64,000 nt of DNA from Seonamhaeicola sp. S2-3 (lineage in GTDB: Bacteria; Bacteroidota; Bacteroidia; Flavobacteriales; Flavobacteriaceae). A model generated the notes under the pieces. It saw nothing but the letters and a program-made list of their open reading frames with translations, had not been told where the DNA came from and did no database searches. Both the position numbers and the translations under genes were made by a program. Location of the stretch: contig NZ_CP019389.1 of assembly GCF_001971785.1 (NCBI RefSeq), positions 62,001 to 126,000 of the forward strand. The letters are read 5' to 3'. Shown one piece after another: positions 8,455 to 17,402 of the stretch (position 1 is its first letter; every line of letters begins with the position of its first letter).

Positions 8455-8661
8455 ATGAAGCTACTCTTCGACTTCTTAGGTTGGTCGGGTTCGGGATTAA
8501 TCATTCTGGCTTATACCCTACCCCTTTTACAAAACAAGCGGTATTTAGACTACGGTAAATATATGAACCTTCTTGGCGGTTTGTTCATTGCATTAAACTG
8601 TTATTATTACAACGCCATCCCTCCTTTTGTGACCAATATGGTATTGAGAACATTAAAATAA
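8455..8661 (+). pseudogene. Small integral membrane protein, truncated and chimeric at its 3' end
   Basis: A 68-codon ORF. Residues 1-62 look like a small multi-span membrane protein of the CBU_0592 type (FLGWSGSGLIILAYTLPLLQ, then LGGLFIALNCYYYNAIPPF and VTNM). Family members continue with a further span after this point. Here the sequence changes at about 8637: the last residues VLRTLK are read out of frame from a TonB-receptor remnant whose own frame starts exactly there. The gene has therefore lost its 3' part to a recombination or deletion. It follows the HTH gene by 44 bp and was probably its operon partner. Confidence 0.6.
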
Positions 8662-9469
8662 TAAAAGGTGCTGCTTCTTTAGTTTATGACTCAGATGCTA
8701 TTCCTAGTGTTGTGGATATTGAACCCCATAAATTGCCTCTTGAAAACTCTTTTAATGGTGAAGTAAACCTTTTAGCAGAAAGTAATAATTATTTATTAGG
8801 TGTTTCTGTAGGTTTACAAAAACGGAAAGAAAAATGGTTTTACCGTACACGCATAACTTATAGAGATTATGGTGACTATAAAGTACCAACAAATAAAATT
8901 AATTATGAAAACTACATTTTTGAACTTCATGATAATGATTTAAGAAATACAGCAGGACGTGAAGCTAATGCTAATTTCAGCATTGGTTACAATTTTAATA
9001 ATATAACCTCATTTAATAATATAACCTCAGAAACTTTTATCAGCAATGTCTATGCTAAAAATGGCTTTTTTGCTAATGCACATAGTCTAGAAGTTAGAGT
9101 CTCTGAGATAGATTACGATGCTTCTAACAGAGATATAGATTTACCATACCATAAAGTAAATCATTTTAAGGTTATCAATAACACATCTATAGATAAACAT
9201 ACATTATTTTTAGATATAGGTTATCAAAATAATAATCGAGAAGAACAATCGATCCAACATCTCATGGTAATATACCCTAACCAAATAATACCAAAGAACT
9301 CGAGTTTATTAAAAACACCTATTCTTTAAACATCAAAGACACCTTTCAACCCAATAAAAAGCACACTATTGTGGCTAGTATTAATACCGAATACCAAAAT
9401 AATAATATTAGTGGTTGGGGATTTTTAATCCCACAGTATAACCAATTTACCATAGGTACTTTTATTTAA
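8637..9469 (+). pseudogene. TonB-dependent receptor fragment, truncated at both ends and frameshifted
   Basis: From 8637 the frame reads YGIENIKIIKGAASLVYDSD, the conserved end of a TonB-receptor plug domain. It continues as amphipathic beta-barrel strands up to about 9280, shifts frame around 9265-9310, and goes on as LEFIKNTYSLNIKDTF and TVASINTEYQ-like strands to a stop at 9467-9469. The signal peptide, N-terminal domain, most of the plug and the second half of the barrel are missing. The best relative in the window is the intact receptor at 30222-32621 (its VIKGANTLKYGSDAIGG region). An apparent ORF at 8712-9329 with a GTG start is only the middle of this fragment. Confidence 0.8.
8994..9029 (+). 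repeat. Perfect 18-bp tandem duplication in the TonB pseudogene
   Basis: Two adjacent copies of TTTAATAATATAACCTCA. They are in frame and encode FNNITS twice. Such duplications typically arise by replication slippage. Confidence 0.85.
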
Positions 9470-9487
9470 CCCTTGCTTTAATAGCTA

Positions 9488-9715
9488 TTATCTTGGATAT
9501 TCTTTTTTAATATTTCTTACTAAATATTCTAAACCATTTACTTTTAATTCATAAACTGTGGTAAGCATATCTCCTAATTTATTTTTAGGAAATCCTTTTC
9601 TATGATACCAAACCACATAATACTCAGGAAGGTCTATTAAATAACGGTCTTTATACTTGCCATAGGGCATTTTAGTATGTGCTAGCTTTAAAAGGAATTC
9701 TTTATCTGGAATCAT
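9488..9715 (-). CDS. DUF3820 family protein
   Basis: A 75-residue protein of the DUF3820 family (PF12843), recognised by KMPYGKYKDRYLIDLPEYYVVWY at about 15-38 and GFPKNKLGDML at about 41-51. Related proteins occur widely as short stand-alone ORFs; one has been described as a quorum-regulated virulence factor, but no biochemical role is established. It has no signal peptide and is presumably cytoplasmic. It is 63 bp downstream of the DUF922 gene on the same strand and may be the last gene of that unit. Confidence 0.85.
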   Translation of the reverse strand: MIPDKEFLLKLAHTKMPYGKYKDRYLIDLPEYYVVWYHRKGFPKNKLGDMLTTVYELKVNGLEYLVRNIKKEYPR

Positions 9716-9778
9716 AGTTTTTAATAAATCTATTATACTTGAGGTAAAAGCATCTAACTTATGTAAAAGTTAGTAATA

Positions 9779-10312
9779 TTAATTTGATTTATACTTTGAA
9801 AACTTTTTTAGCTCATGGCTAATATAGGTTTCCCATTGTGCCTGAGCTTCTTTATTTCTAGAAAAATTGGTTTCTAAATCGTATTTATCCTGTAACTTTT
9901 TTAATTCTATATTAATGTTTTTTTGAAGAGTTTTCAACTCTCTTTTAACATGATTTGTTATTTTAAGTTTACTAATCTCATACCTTAACTTTCTGGCATG
10001 CAACTCGGTAATATCAAAATGTAACTGCTCATGGCTTAATACATGAAGGTCTGCCCTATCTGGTTTATACCAAGATTGTTCTGGATAAAAATGTGCATGT
10101 ACTTGAGTAGAAAAATCAGTTACTTCCTTGTTAGTTTGCTTAATGGAAAACCCAAAAGAAACACCAGAAGCTGTAACCGCTACTGCACTATCACGTAAAT
10201 TAGGTGTGCCTTTAAAATCAGACCAAGTGAGTTTGTAAGACTCTTTCCAAGATAATACGGGTTCATCTTGAATTAGAAAAAAACTACAGAAAACAATAAG
10301 AATTCTAATCAC
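9779..10312 (-). CDS. DUF922-type protein with an HExxH motif (putative secreted metalloprotease)
   Basis: A 177-residue protein starting at GTG (10310-10312), with a short hydrophobic N-terminus (MIRILIVFCSFFLIQ) that could be a signal. SWKESYKLTWSDFKGTPNL at about 21-40 is the usual start of DUF922 (PF06037). The motif SHEQLHFDITELHARKL at about 94-110 contains HEQLH, the zinc-ligand HExxH arrangement, followed by a possible third ligand in ELHAR. A metalloprotease function is therefore plausible but unproven for the family. The start lies 26 bp after the stop of the LysM gene on the same strand, so they are probably cotranscribed. Confidence 0.8.
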   Translation of the reverse strand: MIRILIVFCSFFLIQDEPVLSWKESYKLTWSDFKGTPNLRDSAVAVTASGVSFGFSIKQTNKEVTDFSTQVHAHFYPEQSWYKPDRADLHVLSHEQLHFDITELHARKLRYEISKLKITNHVKRELKTLQKNINIELKKLQDKYDLETNFSRNKEAQAQWETYISHELKKFSKYKSN

Positions 10313-10338
10313 AAATTTAAAACGTAAAGCTAATTAGC

Positions 10339-12255
10339 TTATTGTTTCACTTCTACAATTGTTAAATCTTGATATTTAACTAAATACACCGTGTCATTAT
10401 AGTAACCTCCAAACATTTTCTTTTTGTAAGCAAATTTGTTTTCTACATATTCTGTAACTGGTGCTTTTTTTACAGACATAAATAAATCATCAGAAGACAC
10501 TAAGCGCAACACAACATCCATTGTTAAATCAAAACCTTTTACGGCTCTTTTGTTTGGTGTTATATTATATTTACGTTTATAGTTCTTTACAAAAGAATTG
10601 GTTTCATCATAACTTTTAGAGGTGGTTGCATAATGAAATTGAAGTTTAGATAGATGCTCATTAGATACCTCATCGCCTTCAAATGCTTTATTAAAATTGG
10701 TGGTTATTAAAACAATATCTCGTTGTTCAATTCTTTTTGCTTTATCGTCTTTTTGAATTAAAGATGCCAAAATACTTGTTACGTTTGAGACAAACCCAGA
10801 GTTTTTGGTTTCTAAAAACACCATGTTATTACCTGGTTTTAAAACTTTTTCAATATCTTGTCTGTTTACATAATATTTATCTGCTCCTTCTTTATCTTTC
10901 TTAGAGTACACTTGCTTTGCAGCAATAAATTCTTGTTTTAAACTGTTTGATATAGCTGTATGTTTTGAATCTGAAATAATTACAATATTACTTGATAACG
11001 TATCTGCCTTTACAAAATTTACAACTTTTCTTTTAAGCAAATCATCTGATGCTCTAGATTGAAAAACATTATCATACAATTTTAAGTTTGTACCAATGGG
11101 TGATACTACAGGAACATGTGCTGCCTTTAATTTAGAAGCTGCTTTTTCAAAGTTCTTTGATGTTAACGGACCAATAACTGCATCTACTTCTTCTAAATTA
11201 TTATTATCAATAATATCTGCTACTTCACTTATTTGATTTTTTGTGTCAAAGACATCAACTTTAAGTGAAATACCTAAAGCTTTTAAAGAATCTACAGCCA
11301 TTAATACCCCTGAATGAAAGTCTAACGACGCATCTAAATAGGGGTCTCTTTTAATACTTTTTTTAATACCTGAAATAGAATCAAAATCTACCTTACTCAA
11401 TCTAAAAGGCAACATAACAGCAATATGCTTGGTAGTATAATCAGAAATACTATCTACTAAATTAATTTTATGTTCCTTTTCTTCAGAAAGAGCTTCATTA
11501 AAAGGTATTTTAAGAATCATACCTGCTTTTAGGCCACTTTCAGCTAAACCAGGGTTTAGTGCTTCTATTTCAGATTGTTCTAAGCCTAGTTTTAATTTTA
11601 ACCTATAAAAACCTTCTTTTGGTAATACTTTGTAATAACTAAATTCTTCATCTACTACTTTTTCTGCTTCATCTTCTATATTAGGTACTTTAATTTCTTG
11701 ACCTTCTTTTAAAACCTCTCCCATATCTGGATTTATACTTTCTAATTCAGCTATGGTAATTCCAAACTTATAAGCTATTCGCCATTTTCCTTCTTTAGGT
11801 TTAACTATGTAAGTTCTATAAGGTTCTACGGCTTCTGTAACTTCTGTAGTTTTAAAAATAGGTATTTGAAGTTTATCACCCTTTCTTAGTGGGTTTGCAT
11901 ACAAAAACTTATTATGCTTTTTTATATCTGCTTCTTCTACATTGTACTTCTTAGATAAACTATATAAAGTTTCTTTTCTTTTTGTTTTATGGGTTTTAAA
12001 TCCTTGTAATTCCTTAACTACCGTTGTTTTTATTTCAACTTTAGACTTTGGAATTATTAAAATGGTATTGGGTTTTAACCCCGCTTTTGCCTCTGGATTT
12101 AACTTGTAAATATCAAGAGGTGTAACGTAATATTGTTTAGCAATACCTTCAACAGTTTCGCCTTTTTTAACTTTATGTGTGCTGTAATTTTGTGCCTGTA
12201 CTATGCCAAAACCAAAAAAACATAGAAAACAAAAAATGGAAAAGAATTTAGTCAT
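10339..12255 (-). CDS. LysM-repeat protein with a C-terminal periplasmic-binding-protein fold
   Basis: A 638-residue exported protein. A signal peptide (FFSIFCFLCFFGFGIVQAQ) is followed by four LysM-like repeats at about 24-68, 86-131, 146-190 and 205-250; the first two are canonical (HKVKKGETVEGIAKQYYV, HKTKRKETLYSLSKKYNV). Residues about 275-630 resemble a type 1 periplasmic binding protein (IAVMLPFRL, VDAVIGPLTSKNFEKAA, HVPVVSPIGT, NIVIISDSKH), as in amino-acid ABC-transporter binding proteins and LpoA. The domain pair suggests a peptidoglycan-bound protein that helps cell-wall synthesis or sensing; that role is inference. It is first in a unit with the DUF922 gene. Confidence 0.88.
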   Translation of the reverse strand: MTKFFSIFCFLCFFGFGIVQAQNYSTHKVKKGETVEGIAKQYYVTPLDIYKLNPEAKAGLKPNTILIIPKSKVEIKTTVVKELQGFKTHKTKRKETLYSLSKKYNVEEADIKKHNKFLYANPLRKGDKLQIPIFKTTEVTEAVEPYRTYIVKPKEGKWRIAYKFGITIAELESINPDMGEVLKEGQEIKVPNIEDEAEKVVDEEFSYYKVLPKEGFYRLKLKLGLEQSEIEALNPGLAESGLKAGMILKIPFNEALSEEKEHKINLVDSISDYTTKHIAVMLPFRLSKVDFDSISGIKKSIKRDPYLDASLDFHSGVLMAVDSLKALGISLKVDVFDTKNQISEVADIIDNNNLEEVDAVIGPLTSKNFEKAASKLKAAHVPVVSPIGTNLKLYDNVFQSRASDDLLKRKVVNFVKADTLSSNIVIISDSKHTAISNSLKQEFIAAKQVYSKKDKEGADKYYVNRQDIEKVLKPGNNMVFLETKNSGFVSNVTSILASLIQKDDKAKRIEQRDIVLITTNFNKAFEGDEVSNEHLSKLQFHYATTSKSYDETNSFVKNYKRKYNITPNKRAVKGFDLTMDVVLRLVSSDDLFMSVKKAPVTEYVENKFAYKKKMFGGYYNDTVYLVKYQDLTIVEVKQ

Positions 12256-12485
12256 TTAACGTTGTTATTTATTTTGTTAAAGGTTAAATCTATAAAATTT
12301 TACTACATATAGGTTACCTAAATCATATAGTATGCCAAAAAGGGAAAAATTTATAAACTCATGTAAATATATACGAAACTTTGTGAAATTAAGTTGACAC
12401 TACTATTTATAAATAGCTATAAATACCCTAAGCCCTTTACTTTACTGCTTTTTTATGACACGCTAATTTTTACTTTATCACGCCA

Positions 12486-14021
12486 TTATTCCCATTCGAT
12501 GGTTGCAGGTGGTTTAGAGCTTATATCATAAACTACTCTATTAACGCCTTTTACTTTATTTATTATATCATTTGATATTTTTTGAAGAAATTCATAAGGC
12601 AGGTTTACCCAATCGGCAGTCATTCCATCGGTACTTTCTACAGCTCTTAAAGCCACACACTTTTCGTAAGTACGCTCATCACCCATAACACCAACGCTAT
12701 TTACTGGCAACAACATAGCACCTGCTTGCCATACTTTATCATAAAGTCCCCATTCTTTTAAACCACTAATAAAAATATGGTCTACCTCTTGCAGAATGCG
12801 CACTTTTTCGGCAGTAATATCTCCTAGAATTCTAATTCCTAATCCAGGACCAGGAAATGGATGACGTCCCAAAAGCTCGGGGTTAATTCCTAAAGACTTA
12901 CCTACTCTACGCACTTCATCTTTAAAAATGGCGCGTAATGGTTCTACTATTTTAAGTTTCATAAAGTCTGGTAATCCACCAACATTATGATGACTTTTTA
13001 TAGTTGCTGAAGGTCCTCCTGTAGCAGATACACTTTCAATAACATCGGGATAAATAGTACCTTGAGCTAAAAAGGTAACATCTTCAATTTTATGAGCTTC
13101 ATCATCAAAAACTTCAATAAACGCATTACCAATAGCTTTACGTTTTTGCTCTGGGTCTTCAATACCTTTTAGGGCATTTAAAAAACGTGCTGATGCATCA
13201 ACCCCTTTTACGTTAAGCCCCATGCCTTCATATTGATTTAGTACATTTTCAAATTCATTTTTGCGCAATAAACCATTATTAACAAAAATGCAGTACAAGT
13301 TTTTGCCTATAGCTTTGTTTAACAATACTGCCGCTACCGTAGAATCTACTCCACCTGAAAGACCTAAAACTACTTTTTCATTACCTACTTTTTCTTCAAT
13401 GGCTTCTACAGTTTCTTCTATAAAAGAGTCTGGTGTCCAATCTTGGTGTAAGCCAGCAATACTTACTAAAAAATTCTCTAATAGTTGTTTTCCATCGGTA
13501 GAATGGTATACTTCAGGATGAAATTGAATGGCATACGTTTCTTCGCCTTCAATTCTATAAGCTGCATTTTTAACGTCATGCGTACTAGCTATTAAAACGC
13601 CATTAGTAGGCAATTGTTTAATAGTATCTGAATGACTCATCCAAACTTGACTACCAGTATGAATATGTGCAAAAAATGGCTCATTACTTTTTATGAACGA
13701 TAAATTAGCCCTCCCATACTCTCTTGTGTTTGAAGGTGCCACTTCTCCACCAGAAAAATGTGCCAAATATTGTGCTCCGTAACAAACGGCTAATACTGGT
13801 TTTTTACCGCGAATTTCTGAAAGATCTGGATGCAATGCATCTTCCCCTCTAACAGAATTTGGGCTACCAGAAAGTATAACCGCTTTATACTCTTGTAGGT
13901 TGTTTGGAATTTTATTAAATGGATGTATTTCGGAATAAATGTTGAGTTCCCTAACTCTACGAGCAATAAGTTGTGTGTATTGCGATCCGAAGTCTAAAAT
14001 TAGTACCTTGTCATGTTGCAT
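12486..14021 (-). CDS. guaA: GMP synthase (glutamine-hydrolysing)
   Basis: A 511-residue cytoplasmic enzyme that converts XMP to GMP with ATP and glutamine. The class I glutamine amidotransferase domain comes first, with the catalytic Cys in AVCYGAQ (about residue 80) and His-Glu in IQFHPEV. The ATP-pyrophosphatase domain has the PP-loop [10 protein letters not shown]. The C-terminal dimerisation domain carries [13 protein letters not shown] and ends KPPATIEWE, as in all GuaA proteins. I chose the ATG at 14019-14021 ([14 protein letters not shown]); an upstream TTG would add two residues. It is separated from the LysM gene by 230 bp and from the decarboxylase gene by 62 bp. Confidence 0.98.
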   Translation of the reverse strand: MQHDKVLILDFGSQYTQLIARRVRELNIYSEIHPFNKIPNNLQEYKAVILSGSPNSVRGEDALHPDLSEIRGKKPVLAVCYGAQYLAHFSGGEVAPSNTREYGRANLSFIKSNEPFFAHIHTGSQVWMSHSDTIKQLPTNGVLIASTHDVKNAAYRIEGEETYAIQFHPEVYHSTDGKQLLENFLVSIAGLHQDWTPDSFIEETVEAIEEKVGNEKVVLGLSGGVDSTVAAVLLNKAIGKNLYCIFVNNGLLRKNEFENVLNQYEGMGLNVKGVDASARFLNALKGIEDPEQKRKAIGNAFIEVFDDEAHKIEDVTFLAQGTIYPDVIESVSATGGPSATIKSHHNVGGLPDFMKLKIVEPLRAIFKDEVRRVGKSLGINPELLGRHPFPGPGLGIRILGDITAEKVRILQEVDHIFISGLKEWGLYDKVWQAGAMLLPVNSVGVMGDERTYEKCVALRAVESTDGMTADWVNLPYEFLQKISNDIINKVKGVNRVVYDISSKPPATIEWE

Positions 14022-14083
14022 GCGCAAAAGTAATAATTGATTTTATAATGAGAAATTACGAGTACGTATTTTTTTAACAAGTT

Positions 14084-15454
14084 TTAAACCATAGAATCTA
14101 AAATAGCTTCAATATCATCTTCTGTGGTGTCTGGATTAATAAAACAGAAGCGTGATACGGTTTCAAAACCATCGGGTTTTCGCCATTTTGTAGGAGTTAC
14201 TAAAGCAAATCCTTTTCTGTGATTCTCATAAGTCCAATGTTTATAATCATCTGCATTCCATCCTTTTCTTCTATATAAAACACAAGATAAACTTGGGTCT
14301 CTTACCAATTCAACATGTGGTTTTTCTGCTATCATTTTACCCGCTATTTGTGCTAATTCTAATCCACGCTCTACGGCTTCTTTATATTTCTCTGTGCCAT
14401 GCATAGCTAAAGAAAACCATAAAGGTAAACCTCTTACACGCCTTGTTAGTTGAATTTGATAATCTGACGGATTAAACCCATTGGCACCTTCGTCTTTAAA
14501 TATTTCTAAATAAGATCCCTCTTGTGCATGTGCTCTTTTAGCTAATTCTGGATCTTTATAAATTACGGCTCCGCAATCATACGGAGAAAACATCCATTTA
14601 TGAGGATCTATTGTAATGCTATCAGCTCTTTCAATGCCTTTAAACAAATGCCTTACAGAGTCTGCTACTAAAGCGCCTCCACCGTAAGCAGCATCTACAT
14701 GAAACCATAAATTTTCTTTTTCGCAAACCGAAGCTATTCCATCTAAATCATCAATAATACCTGCATTTGTTGTGCCTCCTGTTGCTACTACCGCAAACAA
14801 ACGTTTACGCTGCTGTTCTGTTAAATTATTTATGCAATTTTTTAAGGCTTCACCATGTAAAACATCTTCAGTATCTACTAACAAAATATCAACATCGGCA
14901 ACTTTAGCCATTGCTTTTATTGATGAGTGCGCCCCAATAGAGGTTATAATTAATCCTTTTTCTGATTTAAAAGCCTCATTTTCTCTCCAGTATTCTCGTG
15001 CTGTAACAATAGCCGATAGGTTTGCTGCAGTACCTCCGCTTGTAAAAACACCAAAAGCGCCTTGGGGTAATCCTGTTAATGACACTATCCAACTCATTGC
15101 TTCATTTTCGCAAAAAATACCACCAGCCCCTTCCATCCAATAAGCTCCGTGAATACTTGAAGCCGATGTTACCAAATCAAACATAATAGCAGCTCTAGTT
15201 GGTGCTGCAGATACAAAAGCTAAATGCCTTGGGTGATCTATGGGTACAGTGGCTTTTGATAAGTGTTTTTTCCATAACTTAAAAGCATACTCACCTCCTA
15301 TTCCTTCTGGTGTAATGGTTTCTCCTACTAGTTCCTTTAATTCTTCTTCTTTTTTAGGTTTACCTATTGCTCTTTTGGTAGCTGAAACCCTATCTATGGT
15401 ATATTTCATTACATCCATAGTCATTTCAACTAAATCTATATCAATCTTATGCAT
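14084..15454 (-). CDS. PLP-dependent group II amino-acid decarboxylase
   Basis: A 456-residue pyridoxal-phosphate enzyme of the aromatic-L-amino-acid / glutamate decarboxylase fold. Visible signatures are SGGTAANLSAIV at about 139-150 (phosphate binding), HVDAAYGG with Asp254 and DPHKW with the Schiff-base Lys286. It is slightly shorter than animal DDC (about 480) but complete. The substrate cannot be read from sequence; aromatic amino acids, glutamate/aspartate or cysteine derivatives are possible. Its ATG lies 3 bp behind the bshC stop, so the two are in one operon. BshC adds cysteine in bacillithiol synthesis, but a role for a decarboxylase there is not established. Confidence 0.9.
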   Translation of the reverse strand: MHKIDIDLVEMTMDVMKYTIDRVSATKRAIGKPKKEEELKELVGETITPEGIGGEYAFKLWKKHLSKATVPIDHPRHLAFVSAAPTRAAIMFDLVTSASSIHGAYWMEGAGGIFCENEAMSWIVSLTGLPQGAFGVFTSGGTAANLSAIVTAREYWRENEAFKSEKGLIITSIGAHSSIKAMAKVADVDILLVDTEDVLHGEALKNCINNLTEQQRKRLFAVVATGGTTNAGIIDDLDGIASVCEKENLWFHVDAAYGGGALVADSVRHLFKGIERADSITIDPHKWMFSPYDCGAVIYKDPELAKRAHAQEGSYLEIFKDEGANGFNPSDYQIQLTRRVRGLPLWFSLAMHGTEKYKEAVERGLELAQIAGKMIAEKPHVELVRDPSLSCVLYRRKGWNADDYKHWTYENHRKGFALVTPTKWRKPDGFETVSRFCFINPDTTEDDIEAILDSMV

Positions 15455-15457
15455 TAG

Positions 15458-17056
15458 TTACATTTTTAATATTAGAAACTCACTTTGAAGTGGTTTTAAA
15501 TTTTCTATAAGTTTAGGGATTAAATTTTCACCAAACTCTAAATAAAACTCAGAAAAATTGGTATTACGCTCTTGCAAACTTCCGTTTGGAAACAATTGGT
15601 TTTGAAGTTCTGTCATTCGAAAAACTTGATCTGACAGCACCTTTTTTTGAGCCTTTAACAATCGTTTTTCTAATTTATCTAAGCCTTTTAATTGTTTTAC
15701 TTCTTGTGCTTTTACAGCTCCTAAAAAGGATTTATCGGTTTGTTTTGCTAAAGAAAATAATGTTTCAAACTGTTTTTTTAAATGCTGTTTTTGTTCAGAA
15801 AAATCTATTTCAATATTAGATATTTCTCTCACTTTTTTATTAATAAAGGTGTCTCTTTTTAAAAAGATATCTTCTTTAGAAACACCTAGGTTTTTTAGTT
15901 TTTTAAATTGATTTTCGGTTTGAATTAACACTGAATTACGGAGTAACAATATTGGAAAAGTTACATTAAATTTACCAAACATTTGTTTTAGCTGAAACCA
16001 ATAAGCCAACTCACCGCCGCCACCAATATAACAGAGATTAGGTAAAATTACCTCTTGGTATAGCGGACGCATAATAACATTGGGTGAAAACCGTTCTGGG
16101 AACTCTGCTAGTTCTTTTTGAATTTCACTTTTACTCCAAGAAATATTGGTATTTAAAACACTATAAACACCATCTTCAAAAACAATACGTTCACGTAAAT
16201 TATCTGTAATATAAAACAGATTAATCTCTCTTGGGTTTACTTGAATATTATAATTTTTCGAGAGCTCTTTACTAGTTTCTGAAACCGCTTTAAAAGACGT
16301 ATTATTAAGCAATTCGTCTTCAATATAAGGAATGAACAAACGCTTTAATTCTTTGTTATTAGCATCAATAATAACTAAACCATAGGCTTTAAAAAGTTCA
16401 TTAGCTAAATATCTAGTAGCACTTGCAAGGTTGTTATGTTGCAAGTATGCGGTTTTAAATAGTTCTTTTAAATATTCTGCATTATTGCTATGGCCAAATT
16501 CACCTTTTAAAACTTCTAAAACATCTTCTAATCCTTTAGTTGACAATTCGCCTACAGCTCCATAAGATTCTCTATTCCATTGAATTTTTTTTCCTTTAAA
16601 ATTAAAGTAGTTTATTTCATCAAAATCGTGATCTTCTGTAGCCATCCAATAAACGGGCACAAAATTAAACTCTGGATATTGTTTTTTTAATTCTTTGGTA
16701 AGATTAATTGTTGATACTATTTTGTATAGGAAATAAAGCGGTCCCGTAAACAAATTAAGCTGATGCCCTGTGGTAATTGTAAAAGTTTTATCGCTTTTTA
16801 AAGCTTCAATATTCTGTAAAGTTAAATCTGAAGTGTTAAGGTTTTTATATTGCTCTTTTAAAACTTTTACTAAAACGTTTCTATTAGAATTTGAAACTAA
16901 AGCAGACTGTTGTTTTTCCTTTATTTGTACTTGAAAATTATCTACTTCTGGAAATCTATTATAAAACGGTTTTAAATCTGGGTTTCCATCTATATAATTG
17001 CAAATTAATGATGAAAAATAGCCTGTTTGTTTAAATGAAATAGTGTCTGATGACAT
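15458..17056 (-). CDS. bshC: Bacillithiol biosynthesis cysteine-adding enzyme
   Basis: A 532-residue BshC (PF10079 family), the last enzyme of bacillithiol synthesis, which joins cysteine to glucosaminyl-malate. The nucleotidyl-transferase-like core shows TTGHQLNLFTGPLYFLYK at about 96-113, VPVYWMATEDHDFDEIN at about 133-150 and the LCYIGGGGELAYWFQLK segment near 340-356. Long coiled-coil helices follow (about 410-470), and the length matches the family. Bacillithiol is the main low-molecular thiol in many Flavobacteriia as well as Firmicutes. It is the first gene of a two-gene unit with the decarboxylase. The 346-bp region upstream presumably carries the promoter. Confidence 0.95.
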   Translation of the reverse strand: MSSDTISFKQTGYFSSLICNYIDGNPDLKPFYNRFPEVDNFQVQIKEKQQSALVSNSNRNVLVKVLKEQYKNLNTSDLTLQNIEALKSDKTFTITTGHQLNLFTGPLYFLYKIVSTINLTKELKKQYPEFNFVPVYWMATEDHDFDEINYFNFKGKKIQWNRESYGAVGELSTKGLEDVLEVLKGEFGHSNNAEYLKELFKTAYLQHNNLASATRYLANELFKAYGLVIIDANNKELKRLFIPYIEDELLNNTSFKAVSETSKELSKNYNIQVNPREINLFYITDNLRERIVFEDGVYSVLNTNISWSKSEIQKELAEFPERFSPNVIMRPLYQEVILPNLCYIGGGGELAYWFQLKQMFGKFNVTFPILLLRNSVLIQTENQFKKLKNLGVSKEDIFLKRDTFINKKVREISNIEIDFSEQKQHLKKQFETLFSLAKQTDKSFLGAVKAQEVKQLKGLDKLEKRLLKAQKKVLSDQVFRMTELQNQLFPNGSLQERNTNFSEFYLEFGENLIPKLIENLKPLQSEFLILKM

Positions 17057-17402
17057 ACTGTGCTATTAAATTTTGGTGTAAATATACAGCTATTACATTT
17101 TGAATTTCTAAAAAATAAGTTAAGAGTTTTTTGAGTATATGAACACGCTTTTCTTAATAAAACTCTAAAGGTACTTTTATTAAAAAAATTAAATGGAGTA
17201 AATTTTTACTAAAGCCTTCTTAGTAAACTAGTTATTTGAAATATTACATAGTTTGTTTTAAATAAGTTTAAACTATATATTACTACAAACAAAACAAACA
17301 ACATCTTGAATATCAATTATTTATAAGCCTAACTTTTAGCTACACTATTACAATATCTGAAATTTTTTATGTGTTAAAATGGAAATTAAATAGCTTTTTT
17401 AG
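17057..17402. other. Intergenic region between parC and bshC
   Basis: AT-rich and without a convincing ORF on either strand. It holds the 3' flank of parC and the promoter region of bshC; a TATATTTAC tract near 17083-17091 on the minus strand resembles a -7 element. Confidence 0.4.

Noticed and set aside
8712-9329. 205-codon ORF as an independent gene
   Set aside because: It starts at GTG in the middle of a barrel fragment; the homologous frame extends upstream to 8637 and downstream in another phase, so it is part of a pseudogene.
15240-15488. Plus-strand ORFs opposite the decarboxylase, parC and aconitase genes
   Set aside because: All are antisense to long conserved genes and carry composition typical of reverse frames.
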